Origin: an uncultured Porphyromonadaceae bacterium
GTDB taxonomy: Bacteria > Bacteroidota > Bacteroidia > Bacteroidales > Barnesiellaceae_A
Length of the DNA stretch: 64,000 bases
Assembly (NCBI GenBank): GCA_900542255.1
Contig: UQMR01000002.1
Location: 1 to 64,000, forward strand
Direction of reading: 5' to 3'
The notes under the pieces were generated by a model. It ran no database searches and was not told where the DNA came from. It saw only the letters and a list, made by a program, of their open reading frames with translations. The first letter of the stretch is position 1; every line of letters starts with the position of its first letter. A program made the translations under genes and the position numbers. Below, piece by piece: positions 34,034-43,647 of the stretch.

Positions 34034-35088
34034 GGTTGCACAGTTTGATGTAAGTCTATAAATAGTACGGCGCAAAATGTGTCGTCGGCGCACGTTATAT
34101 CGAAGGTATATTTCCCGGGGTAAAGCAAGTCGAGCTGGCGGCGTATGTTATCCAACCCTATGCCCGAGCCGCTGTGGTCTTCGCTGTCCTTGGGAAAGTA
34201 GCTGTTGCGCACGCTGCAACAGATTGTCCCCTCTTGGGGAGAGGTAATGTCTATCTCTATGAAAGAGTCTTGTATGGGGTCTATGCCGTGTTTGAAGGCA
34301 TTCTCTATGAGCGGAATAAACAGCAATGGCGCTATGAGGCAATTTTTGCATCCCCTGTTGTCGATATTGACCTCTATGCGGGTTTGTCTATTTTGCCGCA
34401 ACCTCATCAGTCCGATATAATCTTGCAGGAAGTTCAGCTCTTGCTCCACAGGCACGTAGCGTTCTTTGTTTTCATACAATACATATCGCAGCAAACGGCT
34501 CAGTTCCAGTACGGCCTTTTGCGCCCTGTCGCCATTTACGGCAATGAGCGCATAGATGTTGTTGAGGGTGTTGAAGAGGAAGTGAGGGTTGAGCTGGTTT
34601 TTCAGGTTTTTCAGTTCGGCCTCGGCGCGTTCTTGCTCCAACTTCCTGTTTTTGCTCTCGGTACGTTTCCATAACATCATTGTTTTGAGCCCGGTACTCA
34701 GGCCTATAAAGCAGATGATAGACCCTGCATCTCGCAGCAGGATGAGGATAACGGGGTCGTGCGGAGGCTTTTGCACGGGCATCTTGTCGTAGAATGGCAA
34801 TATTTCGTGCATGAGATATAAGCCCGCACACAAAAGTATTACGAGAGCGATGTTCAAGAGCACGAACGCGGCCGTCTTGCGCTTGAAAAGAAAATGGTCG
34901 GTAAGGAAAAAATAGTTGGCATAGAAGGCTATAAGGTATGCCGTAGGCAAGGCTACGAAAGGTATCGGCAGCGGGCCGCTGTGAGAGCCCGTATATTCGA
35001 TAATAAGGATGGGCAGCAAGAAGAAAAGCATCCATGCTATTGCGTGAATGCCGGTGGTAATGATATGTTGTTTCAGTGAACTGCTCAT
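34030..35088 (-). CDS. LytS-like sensor histidine kinase
   Basis: 352 aa. Four hydrophobic segments in residues ~10-160, a coiled linker (RTESKNRKLEQERAEAELKNLKNQ), then the His_kinase motif QLNPHFLFNTLNNIYALI with the phospho-His near residue 180, and the ATP-binding GSGIGLDNIRRQLDLLYPGKY. This is the small Bacteroidetes LytS type without an extra sensory domain. It follows the permease gene by 17 nt and partners the LytTR regulator. The signal is unknown and could be stress from the exported substrate. Confidence 0.88.
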   Translation of the reverse strand: MSSSLKQHIITTGIHAIAWMLFFLLPILIIEYTGSHSGPLPIPFVALPTAYLIAFYANYFFLTDHFLFKRKTAAFVLLNIALVILLCAGLYLMHEILPFYDKMPVQKPPHDPVILILLRDAGSIICFIGLSTGLKTMMLWKRTESKNRKLEQERAEAELKNLKNQLNPHFLFNTLNNIYALIAVNGDRAQKAVLELSRLLRYVLYENKERYVPVEQELNFLQDYIGLMRLRQNRQTRIEVNIDNRGCKNCLIAPLLFIPLIENAFKHGIDPIQDSFIEIDITSPQEGTICCSVRNSYFPKDSEDHSGSGIGLDNIRRQLDLLYPGKYTFDITCADDTFCAVLFIDLHQTVQP

Positions 35089-35105
35089 ATAGCAAAAATA
35101 CAAAT

Positions 35106-36326
35106 TTATTCGTAACGCAATGCCTCTATCGGGTCTAAATCGGCAGCTTTGCGAGCCGGATACCATCCGAAAAAGATGCCGGTGAGCGTACATACGGCAA
35201 ACGACAAAACTACCGACATGGGCTCAATGAAGATTGGCCACTTGAAAAATGCGTGCACGCCTACCGAGGCTCCTACACCTGCCAGCACCCCTATGATGCC
35301 TCCTGTGACACTGATAAGGATGGCTTCGAGAAGAAATTGCGACAATATATCTATGCCGCGGGCTCCTATCGACATGCGCAGGCCTATCTCTTTGGTGCGT
35401 TCTGTCACGGAAACATACATGATGTTCATGATACCTATGCCGCCTACCAGAAGCGATATGCCTGCCACACAGGCAAGTAATAGCGTCATCATGTCGGACG
35501 TGGAGGTAAGCATCGAGCTTAATTCCTGCTGAGAGCGTATCTCGAAATCGTCTTCTTCGTGAGCCGTGAGTTTATGGTTGCGGCGTAGCAGAACGCTTAT
35601 CTCGTCTATCGCCTGTTCGGTAAGCTCCTCGCTCAAAGCCGAGCAGAAGATACCTTGCAGATAAGTGATGGCAAGTACCCGCTTCTGAACGGTTGTATAG
35701 GGAGCGAGCACCAGGTCGTCTTGGTCCATGCCCATGCTGTTGTACCCTTTCGGGACGAGCGTGCCTATGACGGTAAAGGGAATCTTGTTGAAACGGATGA
35801 TTTTACCCACGGGGCTTTCGCCGTCGGGAAAGAGGTTGTCGGCGACCGTCTTGCCTATGAGACATACTTTGGCAGCGGCTTGTATATCACGGTCGGTAAA
35901 CATCTCCCCTTCATCGATACTGATTTTGCGTATATCCAGGTATCCTTGGCTGATGCCATAGAGGCTGCTGGGGTAGTTGTTGGCTCCGTTGATAAACTGT
36001 CCGCTGCTCTGTACCGACGGCGAAACCGCAGCCACATACTCTGTCTCATCGCATATGGCGGTGTAGTCGTCGAGTTTGAGGGTCTGCATGTCGTCGGAAC
36101 TTTGGCGTACGCCGCCGCGCTCCATGTTGCCGGGGTGTATCATTATCATGTTCGACCCCATTTCCGATATTTGCTTTTTGATGCTTCTTTTGGAGCCTTG
36201 TCCTATTGCCAGCATGGTAATGACCGAGGCCACTCCGATGATGATGCCGAGCATGGTGAGGAAACAACGCAGTTTGTTGTTGTTGAGAGCTCTGAATGCG
36301 ATTTTGAAAAGATTGGCTATATTCAT
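35106..36326 (-). CDS. MacB-like ABC transporter permease
   Basis: 406 aa. FtsX-type permease with a first helix (FLTMLGIIIGVASVITMLAIGQG), a large extracytoplasmic MacB_PCD domain, and three helices at the end (LLACVAGISLLVGGIGIMNIMYVSVTERTKEIGLR, ILISVTGGIIGVLAGVG, VLSFAVCTLTGIFFGWYPARKAADLDPIEALRYE). The GIMNIMYVSVTERTKEIG segment is diagnostic for MacB. It works with the ATPase, adaptor and TolC of the same operon to export peptides, lipids or drugs. Confidence 0.93.
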   Translation of the reverse strand: MNIANLFKIAFRALNNNKLRCFLTMLGIIIGVASVITMLAIGQGSKRSIKKQISEMGSNMIMIHPGNMERGGVRQSSDDMQTLKLDDYTAICDETEYVAAVSPSVQSSGQFINGANNYPSSLYGISQGYLDIRKISIDEGEMFTDRDIQAAAKVCLIGKTVADNLFPDGESPVGKIIRFNKIPFTVIGTLVPKGYNSMGMDQDDLVLAPYTTVQKRVLAITYLQGIFCSALSEELTEQAIDEISVLLRRNHKLTAHEEDDFEIRSQQELSSMLTSTSDMMTLLLACVAGISLLVGGIGIMNIMYVSVTERTKEIGLRMSIGARGIDILSQFLLEAILISVTGGIIGVLAGVGASVGVHAFFKWPIFIEPMSVVLSFAVCTLTGIFFGWYPARKAADLDPIEALRYE

Positions 36327-36340
36327 CTCTATCTTCTCCT

Positions 36341-37087
36341 TTATTCATTATCGACGGGCAATGTTTCGAGTATATCGGCTGCCGAAGCCTGTTTCTTGTT
36401 GTATTCGTCGGCGATGATGTGGCCGTCGCGCAGTACGATGTTGCGGCTACTGAATGCCGCAAGCTCCGGGTTGTGCGTGACGAAAATAATGGTGCGCCCG
36501 CGGGCATGCAGTTGCTGGAACAGGACAAGTATCTCGTAAGAGGTGCGAGTGTCCAGGTTACCCGTAGCTTCGTCGGCGAGAATTATCACGGGGTCGTTTA
36601 CCAGGGCGCGGGCTATTGCCACGCGTTGTTGCTGTCCTCCCGACATCTGGTTGCTTTTGTGTTCCTTGCGGTCGCCAAGCCCTACGGCATCTAAGGCTTC
36701 CGATGCCAGCAAGCGGCGTTTGCGGGCAGGGATGTTCGGGTTATACATCAAGGGCAGCTCCACGTTTTCAAGAGCGGTGGTCTTGGGTAGTAGGTTGTAT
36801 GATTGGAATACAAATCCTATCTTGCGGTTGCGCAACAGAGCCCGTTCGCTGCGGCCCATGGAGCGGACAGCCACACCGTCCAGGTAGTATTCGCCCGAGG
36901 TGGGGGTGTCTAAGCATCCTAATAGGTTGAGCAAGGTGGATTTCCCCGAGCCGCTGGTGCCCATGATGGTAACAAACTCGCCTGCCTCGATGCTGAAACT
37001 GATGCCCCGCAAGGCGTGTACAGTGCTGTTGCCTACGGTGAAATCGCGCTTGATGTTGTCGAGACGGATGATTTCTTTGCTTTTCAT
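36341..37087 (-). CDS. MacB/LolD-like ABC transporter ATPase
   Basis: 248 aa. Walker [20 protein letters not shown]-loop [24 protein letters not shown], signature [18 protein letters not shown] and Walker [18 protein letters not shown] are all intact. The start at 37087 opens [16 protein letters not shown]. The gene sits between the adaptor (7 nt) and the permease (14 nt). It powers the mechanotransmission-type efflux pump of this operon. Confidence 0.95.
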   Translation of the reverse strand: MKSKEIIRLDNIKRDFTVGNSTVHALRGISFSIEAGEFVTIMGTSGSGKSTLLNLLGCLDTPTSGEYYLDGVAVRSMGRSERALLRNRKIGFVFQSYNLLPKTTALENVELPLMYNPNIPARKRRLLASEALDAVGLGDRKEHKSNQMSGGQQQRVAIARALVNDPVIILADEATGNLDTRTSYEILVLFQQLHARGRTIIFVTHNPELAAFSSRNIVLRDGHIIADEYNKKQASAADILETLPVDNE

Positions 37088-37094
37088 ATCTTTC

Positions 37095-38318
37095 TTATTT
37101 CTTTTTGTTACCTCCCGGAGGTCCCGGCATGAAGGGGCTTGCACTCTCGTCGCCCCCCGACAGGGTGTCCATTGTCGCACTGGCCTGTGCATATCCGGTA
37201 GCTACTTTCTCTCCTTCCGACACACCGCTTCTTATTACAATATTCACGCCGTTGTCTAATCCCGTCTCTACGGTACGGGGCTCTAATGAGCCGTCGTCTT
37301 TCATCACCCATACCGTACGATGGAGTTCGTTGTCGGGGTGTAAGGCCGGCTCGATGTTCTCGGGCAGATGTTCGGGCGCGATACTTGCTCCTTGGGGCGG
37401 TTTGGGAATAAAGCGCAAGCTCTTCAAGGGGAGGTATAGTATGTCGCGTTCTTCTTGCGTGTAGATGGTGACATTGGCTGTCAGGCCCGGTTTGAGCTTC
37501 AAGTCGGCGTTGGGAGCGTTGATGATGGTTTCGTAGGTAATTACGTTAGATGTCTCGGTAGCCTCCAATCGTACTTGCGTGACGGTGCCTTCGAAAATGT
37601 CGTTGGGATAGGCGTCGACGGTAAAAGTTACCCTTTGGCCTTCGGCTACGCTGCCTATATCGGCCTCATCGACATCGGCAACGACTTGCATTTGCGTCAG
37701 GTCGTTGGCTATGGTGAAAAGCGTAGGCGTACTGAAACTTGCAGCCACCGTCTGACCCTCGTCGACGGCACGCGAAATCACGACACCGTCTATGGGTGAG
37801 TATATGCGTGCATAACCCAGGTTGGTAGAGGCTCTCACCAAATCGTAGCGGCTCTTTTCATACTCAGCTTTCGCTTTCTCGTAATTGTAGGTAGCCGTTT
37901 CAAAATCGGTGTCGCTGATTACCTTCTTTTCGTGAAGCTCCTTTTGCCGGGCATAGTTTTTTTCTTGGTACTCATATTCTACCCGGGCGCTGTTCATGGT
38001 TGCGGTACTCGATGCCAGCTCGGCTTCGAGTGTGGTGCGGTCGAGTTCGGCAATGAGTTGTCCGTTGGTAACTTCCGAATTGTAATCGACATAGATGTGC
38101 GAGATGATACCCGATACCTGGGTACCTACTTCTACTTGTGTGATAGGCTCTACCGTACCGGTTGCTGTGACGATGTTGGCGACATCGCCCCGGGAGACGG
38201 CTGTGGTTTCTATCGACAGCGGTTCGCTGCTGTCGCGCAGCAGGAAGATAAGTGTCAAGCAAGCTATGGCTGCGACAGCAATGACAGCCCATACGATAAT
38301 GCTTTTTTTCTTTTTCAT
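37095..38318 (-). CDS. MacA-like periplasmic adaptor (HlyD family)
   Basis: 407 aa from MKKKKSIIVWAVIAVAAI, one anchor helix. Lipoyl half-motifs flank a coiled coil (TTLEAELASSTATMNSARVEYEYQEKNY region), followed by beta-barrel VTQVRLEATETSNVITYE and a C-terminal segment with an acidic, Pro/Gly-rich end (SPFMPGPPGGNKKK). Known role: join inner-membrane MacB with outer-membrane TolC. Lies 13 nt behind tolC. Confidence 0.92.
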   Translation of the reverse strand: MKKKKSIIVWAVIAVAAIACLTLIFLLRDSSEPLSIETTAVSRGDVANIVTATGTVEPITQVEVGTQVSGIISHIYVDYNSEVTNGQLIAELDRTTLEAELASSTATMNSARVEYEYQEKNYARQKELHEKKVISDTDFETATYNYEKAKAEYEKSRYDLVRASTNLGYARIYSPIDGVVISRAVDEGQTVAASFSTPTLFTIANDLTQMQVVADVDEADIGSVAEGQRVTFTVDAYPNDIFEGTVTQVRLEATETSNVITYETIINAPNADLKLKPGLTANVTIYTQEERDILYLPLKSLRFIPKPPQGASIAPEHLPENIEPALHPDNELHRTVWVMKDDGSLEPRTVETGLDNGVNIVIRSGVSEGEKVATGYAQASATMDTLSGGDESASPFMPGPPGGNKKK

Positions 38319-38331
38319 ATTGATAATTCTT

Positions 38332-39648
38332 TTATTCCAGTGTGATAGGAGTGTTGTTGTAAAATTCGAGCAGCTTGCGGTTGAGCAGAGCCATGTATTT
38401 GGCCTGCAAAGCCTCTTGACGGGCTTGTAACAAGTCATTTTGTGCGCTGAGCATTTCAAAGGCGTTTTTGATGCCGAGTCTGAACTGCTCGGCTATCAGT
38501 TCGTAGGCATCGGCTGTGGCAAGAGCATTCTCTTGGGCTGCTTTGTATTGCTCTTGTGCCGAGCGTGCATCGAGAAATGTGCTCTCTATTGTGCGGGCGA
38601 GGCTGTTCTCTTTCTCCTCGCGGGTGTATGTGGTGTTGAGCGCTTCGATGCGGGCGCGAGCTACCGCGGCGCGTGTTTTCCCGTTGTCGTATAACGGCAA
38701 TGTGAGACTGATGCCAGCGCTCTCGCCGAAGTTGGCCTTCATTTGGTCGCCCCAGACACCGTTGCCACTCATCGTGCCGGTAGAGAGCCCGGCCGTGAGG
38801 GATATGGTAGGATAGTAGCCCGACTGTGCCGATTTTATGTCGAGAGCGGCAATCTCCTCGGCAACCTGGCTCTGCCGTATGCCCGGCCAGCTCTTCATGG
38901 CAGTGGCGAGTACGGTATAACGGTCGGGCAGAGGGGCAAGTATCTCTTCTATATCAAACGATGGCTCGGTAATGTCGAAGTCGCTGTCGAGGTCGATATT
39001 GAGCAGTTGTTTCAGCTCTACCAGCAACAAGTCGGCTTGTGCCGAGGCTGTTACTACCTGGTAGCGGTCGTTGGCGCATTGAGCCACGAGCTGCGAATAG
39101 TCGCTTTTGGAGATAGAGCCGGCGTCGAACAATGCTTTGCCGCGGCTTTCCTGCTCCTCCGATACGGCAAGCGATTGCTTGCATATGTCGATGCTTTCGC
39201 GGGCGTAGAGGATTTGCAGGTAGAGACTGAGTATCTCCATCTCTATCTCGTAGGCTGTCTCCTGTGCCGATAGTTCTTGCTCTTGGCGGGCCAAACGGTT
39301 ACTCTTGATGTTATAGTAACGCTGTCCTCCGTCGAAAAGAGTCCACGATGCACTTATCCTGTAAGAGCCGTTATATATGGCGGCGCTCTCTGTCGGATTG
39401 TCGGCATAGGGGCTTTGGCTGTAATCGTGCGATGTGCTGAATGAGAGCGAGGGGAACAACTCTTCTTTGGCTTCATGCAAATCGACGGCCGACCGTTCTA
39501 CCGACAACCGGCTCTGTCCTATGCTGATGTTATGCGTGTGCGCATACTCGATGCATTGCTTCAAGCTCCATGCTTCGCTGCTTTCTTGTGACATGGCGGC
39601 CATTGCCGTGCAGACCGACAATATCGTTGCAATTCTTCGTAAATTCAT
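38332..39648 (-). CDS. TolC-like outer membrane efflux protein
   Basis: 438 aa. Signal-like start MNLRRIATILSVCTAMAAMS, then WSLKQCIEYAHTHNISIGQSRLSVERS, the usual opening of Bacteroidetes TolC relatives, and two repeats of long helices (coiled-coil-like) ending in ARQEALQAKYMALLNRKLLEFYNN. It is the first gene of the six-gene operon, directly behind an excellent promoter. Role: outer membrane channel. Confidence 0.92.
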   Translation of the reverse strand: MNLRRIATILSVCTAMAAMSQESSEAWSLKQCIEYAHTHNISIGQSRLSVERSAVDLHEAKEELFPSLSFSTSHDYSQSPYADNPTESAAIYNGSYRISASWTLFDGGQRYYNIKSNRLARQEQELSAQETAYEIEMEILSLYLQILYARESIDICKQSLAVSEEQESRGKALFDAGSISKSDYSQLVAQCANDRYQVVTASAQADLLLVELKQLLNIDLDSDFDITEPSFDIEEILAPLPDRYTVLATAMKSWPGIRQSQVAEEIAALDIKSAQSGYYPTISLTAGLSTGTMSGNGVWGDQMKANFGESAGISLTLPLYDNGKTRAAVARARIEALNTTYTREEKENSLARTIESTFLDARSAQEQYKAAQENALATADAYELIAEQFRLGIKNAFEMLSAQNDLLQARQEALQAKYMALLNRKLLEFYNNTPITLE

Positions 39649-39672
39649 GATAATATAATCTTTCTGACAATG

Positions 39673-39704
39673 CAAATGTAGGTTCCGATATACCCGTTTG
39701 CAAA
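39673..39704 (-). promoter_or_regulatory. Promoter of the tolC-macAB-lytST operon
   Basis: Minus strand: TTTG (39704-39701), 20-nt spacer, TACATTTG (39680-39673), which matches both boxes of the Bacteroides consensus. Transcription would begin near 39666, leaving a short leader of about 20 nt before the ATG at 39648. Confidence 0.75.
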
Positions 39705-39844
39705 AAATAATATACCAACTCCGGCGGCTGTTTCGACCAACTGCCCCGATTAATCTTTCTTTTACCGGTATATATCGATGAATATCTCTCCTGTTTTGCG
39801 GTATAGCCTGTCTGTTGTCGCAAGAAAACGGTGCCCGACGTGAC

Positions 39845-39884
39845 AAAATAAAAATCCCCGAGCGGCGTATGCCGCTCGGGGATT
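39845..39884 (-). terminator. Strong intrinsic terminator of the AspT-like gene
   Basis: Perfect 14-bp stem AATCCCCGAGCGGC with a 4-nt loop (39853-39884), followed on the minus strand by ATTTTTATTTTG. It is 24 nt after the stop at 39908. Confidence 0.9.
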
Positions 39885-39907
39885 GTATGGGATGAGACTC
39901 TTATGGC

Positions 39908-41578
39908 TTATGCAAAGGCGAGCACAAGTATCTGGGCTGTGAGTACCCGCAGGAACATAGATAGCGGGTATACGGTAGAGTAGGCTACTGCCGGAGCATC
40001 GTTGTTGGCCACCTTGTTGCTGTATGCAAGGGCAGGGGGGTCGGTATAAGAGCCGGCCATCAATCCCGAGAGGGTATAATAGTTGAGTTTGTAATATCCG
40101 CGACCGAAGAGGCCTACGATGAGCAGCGGGATGAATGTGATAAGGAAGCCCCACAATATCCACATGAGACCGCCCGACTTGACGGTTGCTACAAATTCGC
40201 TGCCCGCTCCTATACCTACGCTGGCAAGGAACATGCAGATACCCACCTCGCGCAGCATCAGGTTGGCGCTTGTTGAGGTGTAGGTAGTGAGTCCCATCTT
40301 ATAACCGTAACGACCTATCAGGATGGCCACGATGAGCGGGCCGCCTGCCAAGCCCAGTTTCAGAGGCACCGGCATGCCCGGTATGGCAAAAGGAATGCTG
40401 CCGAAAACAATACCTATCAGTATACCGATGAATATGGTGAAGATATTCGGCTGGTTGAGACGCTGCATGGAGTTGCCCAGATGCTCGGCAAGACGTTCTA
40501 TATCTTCTATCTTGCCCACTACGGTGAGGCGGTCGCCCACTTGCAACGAAAGGTTGGGGCTGGCAAGCAGGTCTACACCGGCACGGTTTACACGCGTAAC
40601 GTTGAGCCTGTAACCCATGCGCAAGCGGAGCGAACCTATCTTGCGGCCGTTGAACTCCTCTTTCGATACAAGAATGCGGCGCGATACAACCGGCGCGGGG
40701 ATGGCCTTCCAGTCCATCTCTATTTTAGGCCCGATAAAGGCGCTCAAAGCCTCTTCGTCGGGTTCCGACAGGACGGTGAGCAGCAGGTCGTTATGCTCGA
40801 TGACTACATCGGAACTGGGAATGATTATCTCATCGTTTCGCTTGATGCGCGATACGACGAAGTTGCGGTTTATCATCACTCCGAGGTCGCTCAACGTACG
40901 CCCGACGATGAGTTTGTTCTCTACTTTATAAGTAACCACGTGGGGAATGAGCAAGCTGTCGGCGTTCTCTTTTTCTATCATGGCGGTCTCGTCGGCATAT
41001 TTTACCCGGAAGACGAGGCGCACCAGTATCATGGCCAAAATGATGCCTATGACACCCAACGGATAGGCCACCGCATATCCCAGCGCAATCTTGGGAACCT
41101 CCGAGATGATACCGTCCTGATAGAGTTGCGAGAGAGCCTGCTCGGCAGCACCCAGACCCGGCGTATTGGTGACAGCACCCGAGAGGATACCTACCAGCAT
41201 GGGCATCTCTATGCTGCCGTCGAGAAAGTATATCGCTAACGTGACGATGATGTTGAGTGCAATAATGGCAATTGCAAGAAAATTGAGCCGGATACCTTCG
41301 TGCTTAAATGATGAGAAGAAGCCCGGACCTACTTGCATACCTATTGAAAACACAAATAAGATGAGGCCGAACTCTTTCATGAAATTGAGTATAGGCGCAT
41401 CTATTGCCAACCCGAAGTGTCCCATCAGTATACCTACAAACAAGACGAAGGTCACACCCAATGACACTCCGAAAATCTTAACCCTGCCCAGAAGTACACC
41501 CGCGGCTATCACCAGCGCATACAGAAATGCGGTGTGAGCGATAGATGTGCCTGTGAACAGTTCTACAATCCATTCCAT
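39908..41578 (-). CDS. AspT/YidE-type antiporter with two TrkA-C domains
   Basis: 556 aa, about ten or more membrane segments in two halves around a central soluble part. Hydrophobic repeat halves start AFLYALVIAAGVLLGRVK and NIFTIFIGILIGIVFG. The middle (residues ~205-370) has two RCK_C-like units (VENKLIVGRTLSDLGVMINRN, RRILVSKEEFNGRKIGSLRLR). Family members exchange dicarboxylic amino acids such as aspartate for alanine, but the substrate of this copy is unknown. A strong terminator follows. No clear TAnnTTTG box was found in the 313-bp upstream gap, where only a GAGGC/GCCTC hairpin (around 41620) is notable. Confidence 0.9.
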   Translation of the reverse strand: MEWIVELFTGTSIAHTAFLYALVIAAGVLLGRVKIFGVSLGVTFVLFVGILMGHFGLAIDAPILNFMKEFGLILFVFSIGMQVGPGFFSSFKHEGIRLNFLAIAIIALNIIVTLAIYFLDGSIEMPMLVGILSGAVTNTPGLGAAEQALSQLYQDGIISEVPKIALGYAVAYPLGVIGIILAMILVRLVFRVKYADETAMIEKENADSLLIPHVVTYKVENKLIVGRTLSDLGVMINRNFVVSRIKRNDEIIIPSSDVVIEHNDLLLTVLSEPDEEALSAFIGPKIEMDWKAIPAPVVSRRILVSKEEFNGRKIGSLRLRMGYRLNVTRVNRAGVDLLASPNLSLQVGDRLTVVGKIEDIERLAEHLGNSMQRLNQPNIFTIFIGILIGIVFGSIPFAIPGMPVPLKLGLAGGPLIVAILIGRYGYKMGLTTYTSTSANLMLREVGICMFLASVGIGAGSEFVATVKSGGLMWILWGFLITFIPLLIVGLFGRGYYKLNYYTLSGLMAGSYTDPPALAYSNKVANNDAPAVAYSTVYPLSMFLRVLTAQILVLAFA

Positions 41579-41891
41579 TGCTACTATAATTTATTTTTAT
41601 GAGTACAATCGTCAATGATGAGGCCGAAAAAAGCCTCTCTGTCACAAAAAACGAACCTTCTCGGAAATTCGCCGCGAAGTTAGCTAAAAATAGAACGCCA
41701 TACAAATAATAAGGTCGTTAAAATGCTCTCTCCTACGATTTCATGATAGATGCAGCTTATAGAAGCTATCGTCATATCACACTCTCTATTTAGTCTCCCG
41801 GTCGGTTACCCGAGGTTGAGACTCGGTTTGTAAAATTAATGCCTCGCATTATATCGATTTACTATCTCCATGCACTATCTTTGCGCCGAAG
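41579..41891. other. Intergenic gap between the divergent AspT-like and phosphatase genes
   Basis: AT-rich, no supported gene. It holds a small GAGGC-GCCTC stem in the likely antiporter leader near 41620 and the phosphatase -7 box TATCTTTG at 41876-41883. No clear promoter for the antiporter was identified. Confidence 0.5.
41876..41883 (+). promoter_or_regulatory. -7 box of the phosphatase gene, nearly leaderless
   Basis: TATCTTTG matches TAnnTTTG and ends only 8 nt before the ATG at 41892, so the mRNA leader would be a few nucleotides at most. A -33 TTTG is not well placed. Confidence 0.5.
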
Positions 41892-42554
41892 ATGAAACGC
41901 ATAGTTATATTCGATTTAGACGGCACATTGCTCAACACCATAGACGACCTTGCCGCAGCAACCAACCATGCCCTCGTATGTTGCGGGTATCCCGTTCACC
42001 CCGTATCGGCATATCCCTATTTTGTGGGCAACGGCATAGACAAACTTTTCGAGCGGGCTCTCCCTCCCGATGCCCGCAGTGCAACCGAGATAGCCCGCAT
42101 GAGAGCCTCTTTTGTGCCCTATTACAATACCCATTGCGATGTATATACCCGCCCGTACGACGGCATCGTCCATCTGTTGGAACGCTTGCAGGCGGCAGGT
42201 ATTGCCATAGCAGTGGCATCCAACAAATACCACGAGGCCACCCGCCATCTCATAGCCGAGTATTTCCCCGCCATCGAGTTTGCCGCTGTCTATGGGCAGC
42301 GCGAGGGCATTCCCAAAAAGCCCGACCCCGCAATCGTCAACATCATACTCTCCGACACGGGCTTCTCTACGGCCGATAGCGTTTACGTAGGCGATTCGGG
42401 GGTCGACATGCTCACCGCCCGTCATGCCGGTGTCGAGTCGGTGGGCGTTACGTGGGGCTTCCGTCCTGTCGATGAGTTGCAGCAAGCCGGGGCCTGTCAC
42501 ATAGCCGCCGACACGGTCGAGTTGTGGGGCTATATTGCAGATGGCGGGAAATAG
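41892..42554 (+). CDS. Phosphoglycolate phosphatase-like HAD hydrolase
   Basis: 220 aa. HAD motif I VIFDLDGTLLNTIDDLA (Asp nucleophile near residue 7), a helical cap, motif II VASNKYHE, motif III KKPDPAIV and motif IV YVGDSGVDML. Length and cap type match Gph/PGP enzymes that remove phosphate from 2-phosphoglycolate. Substrate not certain. The ATG follows a near-leaderless promoter. Confidence 0.85.
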   Translation: MKRIVIFDLDGTLLNTIDDLAAATNHALVCCGYPVHPVSAYPYFVGNGIDKLFERALPPDARSATEIARMRASFVPYYNTHCDVYTRPYDGIVHLLERLQAAGIAIAVASNKYHEATRHLIAEYFPAIEFAAVYGQREGIPKKPDPAIVNIILSDTGFSTADSVYVGDSGVDMLTARHAGVESVGVTWGFRPVDELQQAGACHIAADTVELWGYIADGGK

Positions 42555-42662
42555 GCACTTATACATCTCATGATCGGGCGATAAGCATGCGACGGAGTAG
42601 ATGGACCTGAAATATCCGGTGACATGTGAGAAGTCATGCCGCACGGTAAAAATGTCGTTGTC

Positions 42663-42693
42663 TTTGCAATATTCCCAACTTTTGTTATATTTG
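42663..42693 (+). promoter_or_regulatory. Promoter of the lipoprotein gene
   Basis: TTTG (42663-42666), 19-nt spacer, TATATTTG (42686-42693). Both boxes fit the Bacteroides consensus. The leader to the ATG at 42777 would be about 75 nt. Confidence 0.7.
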
Positions 42694-42776
42694 CAACATA
42701 CAGGGTGCCTGTTGGGATAGCTTGTAAGCAGAAACTCATGGCCCTGTATCGATTGATAACATCTAATACCTGTCGT

Positions 42777-43343
42777 ATGGAAAAAATATTATGTCTGGCC
42801 TCTCTCTCACTGCTCCTGTTGATGGGATGCCGTACACACAAAAGTGCCCCTGTGGTATCGGTCTACGAAGGAGCAACCGACACCGTGTATGAATGGAATG
42901 CCACGAATCCCACGACGGCGGCCGCCATGCCCCCCGTGATAGTTTATAAGACCACGCGCGACTACAAGAATAATGTGCCTGTGATACTCAATGCCGCGGG
43001 TACGCAGATAGTCTCTTACCCCGACCCCTCCGACCTCCGTCGCGGGGATAGTTTCACCACCCCCACACAGCTCGATAACGGCTATCTCCTGGATAACCGG
43101 GGCATCAGCAAAAACACGGCGTTTCTCGACTATACCTACGAGCAATATGCCGCGCTCGACACGATACCGCCGCTCGACGAGATGATGCGCCATGTGATAG
43201 ACAAAAAACCGATTGTCGAGATGTGGTACTGTGGGCAGGTGTCGCAGTACCAAGACAAAATAAAGGAGCTCAACGAGCTTATCGCTCGCGGCTTCCCCGG
43301 TTGTACCAAAGTGGTGGACAATCCGGTGCTGCCCAAACCATGA
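42777..43343 (+). CDS. Lipoprotein of unknown function
   Basis: 188 aa from MEKILCLASLSLLLLMGC, a clean lipobox (LMGC). The 47-codon extension upstream runs over the promoter and leader, so it was dropped. The mature chain has a segment with VYKTTRDYKNNVPVILNAAG, then a YPDPSDLRRGDSFTTPTQLDNGYLL block that resembles many uncharacterised Bacteroidales lipoproteins. It is monocistronic, with its own promoter and a strong terminator. Confidence 0.75.
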   Translation: MEKILCLASLSLLLLMGCRTHKSAPVVSVYEGATDTVYEWNATNPTTAAAMPPVIVYKTTRDYKNNVPVILNAAGTQIVSYPDPSDLRRGDSFTTPTQLDNGYLLDNRGISKNTAFLDYTYEQYAALDTIPPLDEMMRHVIDKKPIVEMWYCGQVSQYQDKIKELNELIARGFPGCTKVVDNPVLPKP

Positions 43344-43361
43344 TGTAGCGCTTGTCTCCAT

Positions 43362-43397
43362 AAAAAAGCTGCCCCAGTTCCCGGGGCAGCTTTTTTT
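43362..43397 (+). terminator. Intrinsic terminator of the lipoprotein gene
   Basis: Stem GCTGCCCC/GGGGCAGC (43368-43375 and 43383-43390) extended by A/T pairs, followed by seven T. Confidence 0.9.
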
Positions 43398-43647
43398 ATG
43401 AGGGTGCTATCCTTATAGCAAGGATGTGTCGTGTTGCAGTAATGGCTATCGGGTTGTGGGCGGCATCATCCCAAACTGAATCAAAGAGGGAGTAGAGATT
43501 GTGCCGGGTTGTATCAAAGCAGGAGCCGTTGCATGGAAAGCGTTCATACGCTGCGACAGGTTCTTCTTACAGTATGGTCATGGGCGGCTCTCTCTTCTGT
43601 AAGAGTGAGATAGCAGCCTCTTTGTAGGAGGATGGCTGACTGTTTAC
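43398..43647. other. Non-coding gap
   Basis: About 250 bp between two terminators, with no frame or promoter that I can support. Confidence 0.5.
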
